A stretch of DNA of 64,000 bases from Sphaerospermopsis sp. SIO1G1 (GCA_010672785.1 JAAHFX010000004.1:214384-278383); one strand, 5' to 3'. Shown: positions 8,156-16,778, counted from the stretch's first letter. The notes: a model not told the origin generated them from the sequence alone. Numbers and translations are program-made.

Positions 8156-8424
8156 CCTTCTTGATAAGCTCTTAATTCTTGTTTTGTCACCAGTCTTGCA
8201 CTAATAAGTCTAATTTTATCTCCTCTTTCTGTATAAGAAACTAATAAAATACGATTTTCTAATGATTCTCCTATAATAATATAACGATGTTCATTTTCAG
8301 AATGATCTGGATCATAAAAATCAACATAGAGTGGATCATCAAAAACTGTTTGGGCTTCTGCAAATGAAACGTTGTGTTTAGATAAATTAGATTTTTCTTT
8401 TTGTGTATCCCATTCAAATTCCAT
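8152..8424 (-). CDS. brnT: BrnT-family toxin
   Basis: 90 residues with the BrnT hallmark MEFEWDTQKEKSNLSKHNVS, FAEAQTVFDDP, then HRYIIIGESLENRILLVSYT and IRLISARLVTKQELRAYQE. The W-D-x-x-K...N..KH..F motif and the terminal ISAR segment identify the BrnT RelE-like RNase. It is complete. The four-base overlap with the downstream antitoxin indicates one operon. Confidence 0.92.
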   Translation of the reverse strand: MEFEWDTQKEKSNLSKHNVSFAEAQTVFDDPLYVDFYDPDHSENEHRYIIIGESLENRILLVSYTERGDKIRLISARLVTKQELRAYQEG

Positions 8425-8469
8425 ACATATAATTAAATTTTATACGCAGTAATTGTAACATTATGACCA

Positions 8470-8606
8470 GCGATCGCTCAAGGTAATGGGTGAGGCGGCG
8501 ATCGCTCTTCCACATCACCAAAAAGCGATACCTTCGGTAAGCTATCTCTTCGAGTCCCGTAAGGGATACGCTAACACACTTCCCACATCCCAAAAAAGAG
8601 ATCGCA
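8470..8606. repeat. Array of HIP1 spacer repeats
   Basis: Contains GCGATCGCTCAAGG, a CTTCCACATCACCAAAAAGC unit, the ATACCTTCGGTAAGCTATC phrase and a further ACTTCCCACATCCCAAAAAA unit. The spacer holds no gene. Confidence 0.72.
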
Positions 8607-8643
8607 TTAGTTAATTGATAATTGTTGCAGGGTACTAGGAATT

Positions 8644-8805
8644 TTAGGATGGCAATTTGATGAGAGGTTGAGTAATCATTTTTCTGTTTTTAGCCACCTG
8701 TTTTTTCTTTAAATCTTTACAAATTTCGTGCAAATCATAATTAAAAGATTTAGCGTGTTCTTCTCGAATTTTGTAAATTTCTTCTAATACTTCATCTTGC
8801 CACAT
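8644..8805 (-). CDS. Small antitoxin-like protein preceding truncated vapC
   Basis: A 53-residue frame: MWQDEVLEEIYKIREEHAKS, then FNYDLHEICKDLKKKQ and a basic tail. Short proteins with the pattern W..E..EE..KIR.E.A..F.YD..ICKDL are regular companions of PIN genes in cyanobacteria. It begins two bases after the stop of the vapC remnant. The gene looks intact; the partner is damaged. Function as an antitoxin is inferred from context only. Confidence 0.65.
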   Translation of the reverse strand: MWQDEVLEEIYKIREEHAKSFNYDLHEICKDLKKKQVAKNRKMITQPLIKLPS

Positions 8806-8807
8806 AG

Positions 8808-9146
8808 TTAATCTCCCATAAGTTCATAAGGTGTACAAATCGTTGGTAGTTGATATCCAGATTGCATACTAATTTGTGAAAGTTTTTTCTGGATTTGTGC
8901 ATTGGCTATATGTTTACAGTTCCATGTTAACAAATAATCTACTTGATAAACTGTGGCTAAGGCAATATGCAAAGCATCATCAGAGGCTTTAGGAGGAAGA
9001 TTACTTTTGATCAGAAATTGCTGGGCTAATTCTTCCACTGCTTCGTTGATGGCTAATAATGGTAATTCACTTATTAGCTCTAGTCTTTTAGTAGCTATTT
9101 CTTGATCTCCTCTGGCTAATTCTTCTAAAACTACTTCTGACCACAT
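8808..9146 (-). pseudogene. VapC-like PIN gene, 5' end replaced by HIP1 repeat
   Basis: The C-terminal two thirds of a PIN protein is preserved: WSEVVLEELARGDQEIATKR, AVEELAQQFLIKSNLPPKAS, DDALHIALATVYQVDYLLTW and PTICTPYELMG. Homologues of this type carry about 40 more N-terminal residues with the first catalytic Asp. Here the coding sequence runs into a CCACATCACCAAAAAGCG repeat at about 9141, so that region is lost. An open frame continues to 9263 through the repeat, but that stretch is translated repeat. A short product from ATG 9146 would lack an active-site residue. It is best called a truncated gene. Confidence 0.8.
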
Positions 9147-9290
9147 CACCAAAAAGCGATCGCACAAAATAAGTCTACTAACTATAAACAAGCGATCGCC
9201 CTTCCCACATTCCAAAAAGCGATACCTTTGGTAAGCTAACGAGATCGCCCTCTCACATCCCAAAAAAGCGATACCTTCAGTTAGCTTTTC
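9141..9290. repeat. HIP1 spacer repeats forming the breakpoint of vapC
   Basis: Three CACAT(C/T)-CAAAAAGCGAT units and two intact GCGATCGC octamers lie directly against the surviving vapC sequence. The first unit even supplies the ATG of the shortened frame. Confidence 0.75.
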
Positions 9291-9348
9291 TATCGCAAAT
9301 TAAATTGCTGTTAGCTTATAATAAGTTTAAAGGGACATCTACTACATA

Positions 9349-9585
9349 ATGAATAAAAAAGAAAAGCTGTGGCAAAAGGCTAGAAATAGTCCAGAAAATC
9401 TAATGTTTGAAGAGTTTGAAACTCTCCTAAGTCAGAATGGGTGGGAATTTAGTCGTCAGAAAGGGAGTCATCGTTTATGGTATTAACCGAGTGGTAAACC
9501 TTTACCCATTCAACCTCGTAAAGATGGAAAAGCAAAACTCTATCAAATTTAGCAGTTTTTTGAATATCAAGAGGGAAATGAATAA
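9349..9585 (+). pseudogene. hicA: HicA-family toxin with two in-frame stops
   Basis: Reading through gives 78 sense or former sense codons: MNKKEKLWQKARNSPENLMF, then EEFETLLSQNGWEFSRQKGS, HRLWY, TAA (9484-9486), PSGKPLPIQPRKDGKAKLYQ, I, TAG (9550-9552) and QFFEYQEGNE. The GSHRLWY...PLPIQP.KDGKAK arrangement is the HicA fold with its catalytic His. CAG-to-TAG explains the second stop; the first is also a one-base change. There is no frameshift. It overlaps hicB by one base (TAATG). Confidence 0.87.
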
Positions 9586-9818
9586 TGACTTTAAATAATT
9601 ATAATTTTGATGGTTTTACAATAAATTTATATGTTGATGAACAAGGAGATTGGCTGGCACATTTCCAAGAAATACCTAATATTTCAGCTTTTGGTGATAC
9701 TCCTGAAGAAGCTTTACAAGAACTCAAATTAGCCTGGGAGTTAGTGAAGGAAGATTATTAACGAAAAGGTAAAGAAATTCCTATTGCTCCTGTGCGTATA
9801 AAATTGTATTCTTCATAA
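9585..9818 (+). pseudogene. hicB: HicB-family antitoxin with in-frame TAA
   Basis: The 77-codon frame has MTLNNYNFDGFTINLYVDEQ, GDWLAHFQEIPNISAFGDTP, EEALQELKLAWELVKEDY, a TAA at 9759-9761, then RKGKEIPIAPV to the final stop at 9818. The part before the stop carries the whole HicB core, so a 58-residue product lacking only the tail could still fold. Both members of this module are hit. A CAA or GAA to TAA change is likely, since homologues continue through this point. Confidence 0.82.
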
Positions 9819-9844
9819 AGCGATCGCATTCCATTAAATTTACT

Positions 9845-10090
9845 TTAAGCTGTTTTAGAGATTTCTGCTAGTTTGATTAGTCCTTGAATTGTCAAATCTT
9901 CATCAATTGCGTACCAATGAATACCGTAACCAGATGGAGAAATACGATACATTTTCCGCTCTATATCTGTTGCTTGAGCAAGTCGCTTAGAAGCTTGATC
10001 AATTGGTATTTGATAGGTTTTTTCATCTACTGATAAAATTATCCACTCTCCATGAAAGTCAATGTTTGATACGTTGTGTTGTTTACTCAT
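9845..10090 (-). CDS. DUF2442 domain protein
   Basis: 81 residues with the DUF2442 pattern: DFHGEWIILSVDEKTYQIPI, then a short helix and ISPSGYGIHWYAIDEDLTIQ, where the GYGIHW..IDEDL segment is the family signature. It overlaps DUF4160 by eight bases. DUF2442/DUF4160 pairs are frequent in bacteria and are regarded as candidate toxin-antitoxin modules, DUF2442 being the second gene. The role is not established. Confidence 0.85.
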   Translation of the reverse strand: MSKQHNVSNIDFHGEWIILSVDEKTYQIPIDQASKRLAQATDIERKMYRISPSGYGIHWYAIDEDLTIQGLIKLAEISKTA

Positions 10091-10340
10091 TTTCTTGATT
10101 CCTAAATTTTTGCCATTCTTCTACTATTTCATCAAAATTTTGCAAAATTATCTTTTTTACTTCTCGTGTATCTCGTGATGACATTTGATAGGAATAAGCT
10201 TCACGAATTTCATATAGTTCTATTTCTAGCCAATATTTGCATTCACTGTCTCCTTTCTGAACATGAATATGAATGGGTTCATTTCCTTCGTTTGAATAAA
10301 AGAAAAATCGCCACCCCTTTATATATAAAACTGTTGGCAT
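10083..10340 (-). CDS. DUF4160 domain protein
   Basis: 85 residues: MPTVLYIKGWRFFFYSNEGN, EPIHIHVQKGDSECKYWLEI, then a helical C-terminus with a repeated KK..L..FDEI pattern. P-T-V-L...F.SNE..EP.HIHV is the diagnostic DUF4160 motif, with its histidines. It overlaps the DUF2442 gene, forming a tight two-gene unit of the type often grouped with TA modules. It is intact. Confidence 0.87.
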   Translation of the reverse strand: MPTVLYIKGWRFFFYSNEGNEPIHIHVQKGDSECKYWLEIELYEIREAYSYQMSSRDTREVKKIILQNFDEIVEEWQKFRNQENE

Positions 10341-10390
10341 TGGCTCTTAATTTACTACCTTAAATTATAGCAGGTTTACTTATGGTAAAC

Positions 10391-10470
10391 TACTGCGATC
10401 GCACGACCAAACCCCAAAAGGCGATAGATATCTTAGGTAAGTTATAGCTAACGCCATCTACATCCCACAT
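10391..10470. repeat. HIP1 spacer repeat at end of TA island
   Basis: TGCGATCGCACGACCAAACC, a degraded AGGTAAGTTATAGCTAACGC phrase and a final CATCCCACATTCC unit mark the right edge of the repeat-laced island. Confidence 0.65.
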
Positions 10471-10533
10471 TCCTAACAAAAAATAGTTTAAGTTGCAGAA
10501 TGTGGGTCTATTTTCGCCAACTTTTACTAGATA

Positions 10534-13500
10534 CTAAATAATTTCATTATCCAGTACAGAAATAGTACCATCATTGCCATTTGAGGTGACTACATCTAAA
10601 TCACCATCTCCATCTAAATCTGCAATTACAGGACTAATAGGGACATTACCAACTTCAACAATAATTGGTGAACTAAATGTACCATCACCATTGTTACGTA
10701 GTACGGAGAATTGATTACCTTCTCTTCTTTCTTGACCCACGAAAGTAACAGCGTGACTTGTTGCTATGTCGAGGTCTCCATCTAAATCTAGATCCATAAC
10801 CCTTGAAGTACCAGGATAACCTGGTACATTGTAAGATACACGCTGTGCAAATGTTCCGTCACCGTTACTTAAAAAGACATATACACTACCGCTACTACTA
10901 AAGTTATTAGTGATTAGGTCTGAATTACCATCACCATCTAAGTCTGCTAATGTAACTGTGACTGGATCTGGGCTGACAGAATTTAAAGTAGTTGATGTAT
11001 CAAAGTTGCCATTACCATCGTTGAATAATAATGTGATACTATCGTTCCTCCTGTTTAGTACAGCTAAATCTAAGTCCCCATCATTATCTAAATCCCCAGT
11101 AGTTGCAGATTCTATACCTGAACTTAAAGTGTAAGTTTGTGATGTAGTAAAACCTGCATCTCCATCATTTAGTAATACTGAAATAGTATTCCCATCATTA
11201 AATGCAGTAAAATTATTGAGTGTAATTGTATTTAAAATTACTAAATCTAAATCCCCATCCCCGTCTAAATCAGCCGGAGGTATGTTGACTGGACGTTCCC
11301 CAGTTGCAAAGATTCCAGATTGAGTAAATCCACCATTACCATCATTGAGGAAGATAGAGAGGTTATCATTTTCTAAGCTATTCACCGCTAAATCGATGTT
11401 TCCATCCCCATTAAAGTCACCTGATTGTAATCCAGGTCCTACTTCTGTAGTGATATTTACAGGTTCAGAAAAACTACCATCCCCATTATTAAATAGGATT
11501 GATACTGTATTACCAGTAAAGGAATTGGCATTAATACTACTACCTGGATAAGCTATTGCTAAATCAATATCTCCATCTCCATCAAAATCAGCACCAGTCA
11601 TGCTGCTGGGTTCTTCACCTACAGGGAAGTCAGTGCGACTGAAAGCAAGGGTTTTTGTGGCTGTAAATTCTAAGGTGTAAGGCGATTCTAAGTTGTTACC
11701 TGCGTTGTCGGCAATAATTGATTGATCTAGGGTAAGTTGATATTGACCAATTGCTAGGGATTCTTCTAGCAGGACTACTAAACGACGATTTGATGGTGTT
11801 TCTACTCCCGCTAAAGCCAAGACTGAATCATCTCCACCGCCAACTATACCGTCAGCACCCAAACTTGTGAGGGTAATTCCTGATAAGTTAATCTGGGAAA
11901 TATCAATATTTTCGTTAAAACTAATACTGATAGCTTTGACATTTTCCCCTATACCGTTGTTTTCTGGGTTGGTGTTAGCTACTTCTGGAGCAAAGGTATC
12001 AGGTAATAAATCAAAGGTGAGAGCCTCAGTAATTGTGCTATTACCTCCTGTATCAGTAGCCCGGACTTGAACTTCTAATTGATTGTTATTGGGGGTAATA
12101 TTGGGGGCAATTCCTGAGAGATCAAAGGGGAAGGATACATCATTTTGCACTACCTCGCCATTGAACAGAAGTTCTACATTTCTGACTTGTACATCATCTT
12201 CCACAGCAGTTGTAAAGGATAGGGTAGAACCTTCTAATACTTGGATACCCGGTTGATTTGGATCTATATCTGTGACTAAAGAATTGATGGTAACATTTGT
12301 TGGGGCTTGTCCTGCGGCATCAAAAGGTAAGTAATTGATTACTTGTAATCCACCAGAACCATCTGCGACATAAGCGATACCAGATGCAACTGCAACATCA
12401 TAAGTAAAGCCAGAAGTATCAACTTGAGTGATGAAGTTGTTGGTATTTGTTGGGTCATTGATATCATATATTCCCAAACCTTGGTCTTCTGTGGCAACTA
12501 AAGCCAAACCTGAACCATTCAGTGCTAAATCACGAGCAGTAAAGAAGTTGTCTGCACCACTAATTAATGTGGGATTGCTAGAATCAGAAACATCAATAGT
12601 TCTTAATCCACTACCTGCTAGATAAGCCACTCCATTTGCTGCGAAAACACCTACATCTCTCGAAGCAATAGAAACTCTGAGTTGACCGAGAATACTGGCT
12701 TGGGTTTCGTTACTAATATCAACAATGGAGAAGGTGTCAGAACCACTGACATAGGTGTAAAGTTTTTCTCCTTCACGAGCCATACCTGTAACAGTACCAG
12801 AACCACCAAGATTTAACTGCTGTAATTCTTCACCAGTGAGTAAATCAACAGCATACATTGATGTTCCCACCGTTGCATAGGCGATACCATTATATATTTC
12901 TACTTGATTTGCAGGAATATTAATAGTCTGTTCTACTGTTGGTAGCATGGGGTCGGATATATCTACCAATTTCAGAGCGCCTGTATTGGTTGCAACTGCG
13001 GCGATTTGCAGGTTGGTATCAACTGCAACATCTGTAGCGTCACCTCCTGGTAAGTCTAATTGACCTAAGATGATGGGGTTATCGAATTGGGAAGCATTGA
13101 CAATTGCTAAACCGTAAGAACCTGTAGCGACATAAGCGGTTTGTTCTAATTCATCAGTTGAACCTTCAACTACTACTGATTTTGCTTCACCTCGTAGGGG
13201 TAGACTAGAAATGATACCTGTAGGGAAAGCACGACCACCAAGGGGATCTAGTCCTTGTTGGAGTTCCGCGAGGTCATTGATACCGTCGTTATCAGTGTCA
13301 ATATTAGTTTGGGATGTTCCTACAGCAAATTCAGCAATATCAGTTAATCCTTCTCCATCGGTATCATCTAGTGCAGCATTACCTAAAACTTTAGGCAATA
13401 GATGTAAAGTATTACCACTATTACCTGTTGTAATTTTGAAGAAGGTTGCAAGATTTGAGTGTGAATTATAACCATGGACATTATAAGTGCTATTACTAGC

Positions 13501-14316
13501 TAGAACCCCTGAAAAAATTCCATTTGCATTAGTAGTTGTTCTTGTTACAAAACCTGTAGATTGATCTTCAAATACCAAGAAAAGTCCACTAGCTGGCATA
13601 GTTGCTATGGGTAAAAAATCATTTGTGTAAATATTCATCGCTTGCTGTAATAATTCAACAGCTTTATTTGCACCGGTGGAAAGAAAACCCTGTTTAGCAG
13701 TTTCATTCGCGACATTAAACGCAGCCAAAGCATTATTCAAGAGTTCTTCATTATTATTTTCTTGCAAACATTCAATGATTAACTCAAGGTCTTCAGGATC
13801 GTTTGGATTAAGTAATTCTTCATCTCCTTTATCAAAAAGATTCACAAACAGAGTAATGACATTACTCAATGTATTAGTATAATCAATTACTTCGTCTTCA
13901 ATTCTATCTAATTCAGATTCTACTTCGTTAAATATATCATCAATACGTTTTGTTGGACTCGGACTCGGACTCGGATTTGGTGTTGGTGGTGCAGGATTAT
14001 CAGGTGGTTCAGGAAGAGGTACAGAATTATCGTCAAAATTGTTGAATACATCTGGATTATGTGCAGCAGCAGCATTGTTTGCTTGTTCTAAGCTGTCTTT
14101 GATATCTTGAATATCATTGAATAATTCTTCTAAGCCAAAAATCACAGAAGAAATAGGTGTAGGATCTAAGACTTGAATAGCAGTTGTGAAAACTTCTTTA
14201 AAGATATCAGAGAAACGCTGGCCTATACTCAGATTATTATCATTCCAAGTATCAGATATACTTTCACCTGCACTGACAATTGTGGGAATGTCTCCAAAAG
14301 CAGGTACTAATCCCAA
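10534..14316 (-). CDS. Large LVIVD / Ig-like / FG-GAP repeat surface protein, C-terminal part of a split gene
   Basis: About 1260 residues in this frame. In order: acidic helical N-terminal part; Pro-Ser linker (PLPEPPDNPAPPTPNPSPSP, about residues 97-120); carboxypeptidase-like extension (about 240-300); thrombospondin-3-like calcium repeats (DTDGEGLTDIAEF, DTDNDGINDLAEL, about 320-360); LVIVD beta-propeller repeats (about 370-670); an Ig-like and a Big_5-type domain (about 690-900); and seven FG-GAP/VCBS calcium-binding repeats of the D-x-D-G-D-x-D type (about 915-1250). The frame has no ATG near its left edge (TTG at 14316); it is open back to about 14431, and the sequence just before 14316 (VLDPWEDAKNSSISKVTDS) is coding-like. 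It is therefore the rear of one gene with 14402-16195. A role in adhesion or matrix is likely. Confidence 0.8.
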   Translation of the reverse strand: MGLVPAFGDIPTIVSAGESISDTWNDNNLSIGQRFSDIFKEVFTTAIQVLDPTPISSVIFGLEELFNDIQDIKDSLEQANNAAAAHNPDVFNNFDDNSVPLPEPPDNPAPPTPNPSPSPSPTKRIDDIFNEVESELDRIEDEVIDYTNTLSNVITLFVNLFDKGDEELLNPNDPEDLELIIECLQENNNEELLNNALAAFNVANETAKQGFLSTGANKAVELLQQAMNIYTNDFLPIATMPASGLFLVFEDQSTGFVTRTTTNANGIFSGVLASNSTYNVHGYNSHSNLATFFKITTGNSGNTLHLLPKVLGNAALDDTDGEGLTDIAEFAVGTSQTNIDTDNDGINDLAELQQGLDPLGGRAFPTGIISSLPLRGEAKSVVVEGSTDELEQTAYVATGSYGLAIVNASQFDNPIILGQLDLPGGDATDVAVDTNLQIAAVATNTGALKLVDISDPMLPTVEQTINIPANQVEIYNGIAYATVGTSMYAVDLLTGEELQQLNLGGSGTVTGMAREGEKLYTYVSGSDTFSIVDISNETQASILGQLRVSIASRDVGVFAANGVAYLAGSGLRTIDVSDSSNPTLISGADNFFTARDLALNGSGLALVATEDQGLGIYDINDPTNTNNFITQVDTSGFTYDVAVASGIAYVADGSGGLQVINYLPFDAAGQAPTNVTINSLVTDIDPNQPGIQVLEGSTLSFTTAVEDDVQVRNVELLFNGEVVQNDVSFPFDLSGIAPNITPNNNQLEVQVRATDTGGNSTITEALTFDLLPDTFAPEVANTNPENNGIGENVKAISISFNENIDISQINLSGITLTSLGADGIVGGGDDSVLALAGVETPSNRRLVVLLEESLAIGQYQLTLDQSIIADNAGNNLESPYTLEFTATKTLAFSRTDFPVGEEPSSMTGADFDGDGDIDLAIAYPGSSINANSFTGNTVSILFNNGDGSFSEPVNITTEVGPGLQSGDFNGDGNIDLAVNSLENDNLSIFLNDGNGGFTQSGIFATGERPVNIPPADLDGDGDLDLVILNTITLNNFTAFNDGNTISVLLNDGDAGFTTSQTYTLSSGIESATTGDLDNDGDLDLAVLNRRNDSITLLFNDGNGNFDTSTTLNSVSPDPVTVTLADLDGDGNSDLITNNFSSSGSVYVFLSNGDGTFAQRVSYNVPGYPGTSRVMDLDLDGDLDIATSHAVTFVGQERREGNQFSVLRNNGDGTFSSPIIVEVGNVPISPVIADLDGDGDLDVVTSNGNDGTISVLDNEII

Positions 14317-14401
14317 ACCAAAAAGAGTTACATCTTCAACAAATTCTCCGAGTGAATCGGTAACCTTGGAAATTGAGGAGTTTTTGGCATCCTCCCAAGG
14401 A

Positions 14402-16195
14402 TCAAGAACATTCCCATGTTGGGTTGGTTTTGTCTAAGGTAAATGCTACAGTTACTTGATTGGAAAGATTACCAAATTCATCTTCTGCTTGCAGAGTTAT
14501 CTGATAATTTCCATCTGCTAATTCTCCACTATTAATTTGATTTAACAGAGTTTCATTAAATGTGAAGTTGCCATTTTGCAAACTTGATAAAACATCAACA
14601 AATTCACCATCATTCAACTTAGCTTGGAAACTGGTTATATTACTATTATCGTTAACCGTTCCAGAAATTGTTGCATCTGAGGTGATGTTATCTGTGTTAA
14701 TTCCAGTGTCGTTATTGAGAGTTGCTGTAATTGTTGGTGCTGTTGTGTCTGTTGTCGGTTGAGTGACTATTACAATTTGAGTTGTTTCACTACTATTTCC
14801 AGCAACATCAACAGTATTTAAAATCAGATTTTGCTCTCCAGATAAATCTGTTAAATCCAATTCAACATCAAATTCACCCGCTTCATTAATAGGAACATTA
14901 ATTTCACTACCATCTCCAAAACGATAACTTAATTGACTAATATTTGTACCTGTTTCATTCACACTTCCTTGTAATCTTGCACCATTGGTAATTTCTGCAT
15001 TTTCTTGAGGATTAGTAATATTAATTTCTGGTGCTGTGGTATCAACAGTAATTTCTAAACCTGCACTGTCACTAACATTTCCTGCTGCATCAATACTATT
15101 AAAGATTAAATTGTTAACTCCTTCGGTGAGTGAGGTTGTTGATGTAATTTCCCAAACTCCATTAACTGCAATTGCTTCTCCTAATTGTGTATCTCCATTA
15201 AATAATCTCACTGTTGTTCCACTTTCACTTTCACCAACAAAAGTAGGAATATTATTATTAGTAACTAAATCACTATCATTTTGAATTGCTAACTGATTTG
15301 GTGTTTCTGGGTTGGTGTTATCTAAAGTGAAGCTGAAATTAAATTCTTCTGAAAGATTGCCAAATATATCTTCAGCTTGTAAAGTTAGTTGATAACTACC
15401 ATCCGCTAATTGTCCACCATTAATTTCTGTGAGTTGATCTTCATCTAAATCAAAACTTCCATCTTCATTTAATTCAGATAAAATATCCACCAAGTTACCA
15501 TTATTCAACTTAGCTTGGAAGCTAACAATATCACTAGCATCAGTTAATTGACCAACAATTCTGGCATTATTAGTAATATTATCCCCATTACTCAAACCGG
15601 AATCATCAAATAAGGAAGCAGTAATTTCTGGAGATGTCAAATCAAGATTATCTGTTTCCGATGCAAAGGTAATAATTTCCTGTCCTAATGAAGTATTAGT
15701 CCAATCTCGGTTAGGATTAATTACTTGATTTAAGTCTGTGACACCACCTGTTAAACCTTGAACTTGGAAGATAATATCATTATAATCTGTGTCGGTATTC
15801 CCATCATTTCTTAAATCTTCCCAACCAAAAGTTCCTGATACTAATTCTCCTAATTGAACAGCATTGTTAGGGTTAGCTTCCGAGATAGAAAATAAAGGTC
15901 TTTTGTTCCCACCAAGGTTAGGATTATTAACTACTTCCTGAATTGTTCCTTGGGGAACTAACATCATTGCGACTCGAACTCCAGGAGTGAAATTATAGGT
16001 TTGTACTCCCAAATAATCACCTTGGTTTTTATTACTTTCTCCCAATTCTCCGTTAAATCTTGCACCTTCACTGGGATCTCTAATGACTATATATCCCAAG
16101 TTAGAATTACTGATTACTCGATTTGCTGCTTCTTGGATATATTCAACAGAACCAGGGGTCAAATTTTCCATTCCTTCTAAACTGAAGATACCCAT
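14402..16195 (-). CDS. DUF4114 / bacterial Ig-like repeat secreted protein, N-terminal part of a split gene
   Basis: 597 residues from ATG 16195. The DUF4114 region (about residues 90-160; LFSISEANPNNAVQLGELVS, then DTDYNDIIFQVQG) is followed by alternating Ig-like repeats of about 95 residues (SYQLTLQAEDIFGNLSEEFN, SFTLDNTNPETPNQ and similar). The frame ends abruptly at TNPTWECS in the middle of a repeat linker; dropping one base in the GGG run at 14413-14415 joins it to the next protein. Coding-like sequence also continues upstream of 16195 to a stop at 16354, with a hydrophobic stretch (IIFLSLSTILYIVPQAQLNG) and FLADAGSFTSE, a signal-peptide-like start without an ATG (ATT at 16351). Confidence 0.8.
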   Translation of the reverse strand: MGIFSLEGMENLTPGSVEYIQEAANRVISNSNLGYIVIRDPSEGARFNGELGESNKNQGDYLGVQTYNFTPGVRVAMMLVPQGTIQEVVNNPNLGGNKRPLFSISEANPNNAVQLGELVSGTFGWEDLRNDGNTDTDYNDIIFQVQGLTGGVTDLNQVINPNRDWTNTSLGQEIITFASETDNLDLTSPEITASLFDDSGLSNGDNITNNARIVGQLTDASDIVSFQAKLNNGNLVDILSELNEDGSFDLDEDQLTEINGGQLADGSYQLTLQAEDIFGNLSEEFNFSFTLDNTNPETPNQLAIQNDSDLVTNNNIPTFVGESESGTTVRLFNGDTQLGEAIAVNGVWEITSTTSLTEGVNNLIFNSIDAAGNVSDSAGLEITVDTTAPEINITNPQENAEITNGARLQGSVNETGTNISQLSYRFGDGSEINVPINEAGEFDVELDLTDLSGEQNLILNTVDVAGNSSETTQIVIVTQPTTDTTAPTITATLNNDTGINTDNITSDATISGTVNDNSNITSFQAKLNDGEFVDVLSSLQNGNFTFNETLLNQINSGELADGNYQITLQAEDEFGNLSNQVTVAFTLDKTNPTWECS

Positions 16196-16408
16196 TTCAC
16201 TGGTAAAACTACCTGCATCAGCTAGAAAGTTTATGGATATTTCTTCTGCTATATAAATTGTGTTTGTTTCTTCTGCAAATGCTCCATTATTACCGTTTAA
16301 TTGTGCTTGGGGTACGATATAAAGTATAGTTGATAAGCTTAAGAAAATAATTTACAAGTAATTAATTTTATATAAAGTAATTTTAAAAAAGTTAATGTTT
16401 TAATAAGT

Positions 16409-16505
16409 CCAGGACTTACGCAAAAAATCTCTCAAACCCTCATTCCTTTGTGTTCTCTGCATTCTCTGCGGTTTGATGTTCAGTGACTCGTGCGTAAGTC
16501 CTGAA
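16409..16505. repeat. Inverted-repeat element with AGGACTTACGCA ends
   Basis: CAGGACTTACGCAAAAAATC on the left and TGCGTAAGTCCTGAA on the right form terminal inverted repeats of about 12 bases around a non-coding middle rich in TTCTCTGC. Related ends occur at 1790-1800, 29979-30070 and 47408-47504. The gene-free stretch 16352-16778 holds this element and otherwise AT-rich sequence with nothing else recognisable. Confidence 0.8.
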
Positions 16506-16778
16506 GTCTTTAATAAGCTGTTATGCACCTACATTACATAATCTTAAAATAGTTAAATCTTGTGTTGTGGCTATCTTGCCCGCCAAACTTATACAAATTA
16601 AATACACAAAAGCTTAAAAACTTATGATGTCGTCCATGATCTTTCCTACACTCTGCTCCCTGATCACTATTTCAAATATTAAAGTAATGTATATATTAAA
16701 ATATGGGGATAAGTGTAAACACTACCCCCACATAGTCTGATTAGCTAATTAATTAGCTAATGTTAAGTTGTAAAATCC

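Noticed and set aside
9147..9263. Translated N-terminus of the vapC frame
   Set aside because: This part is encoded by HIP1 repeat sequence and unlike any PIN N-terminus; it does not support an intact toxin.
4692..9818. Stop-codon reassignment as the cause of in-frame stops
   Set aside because: All three stop codons are affected and all intact genes such as ndhA, gltA and nadK end normally at these codons, so no global reassignment is possible.
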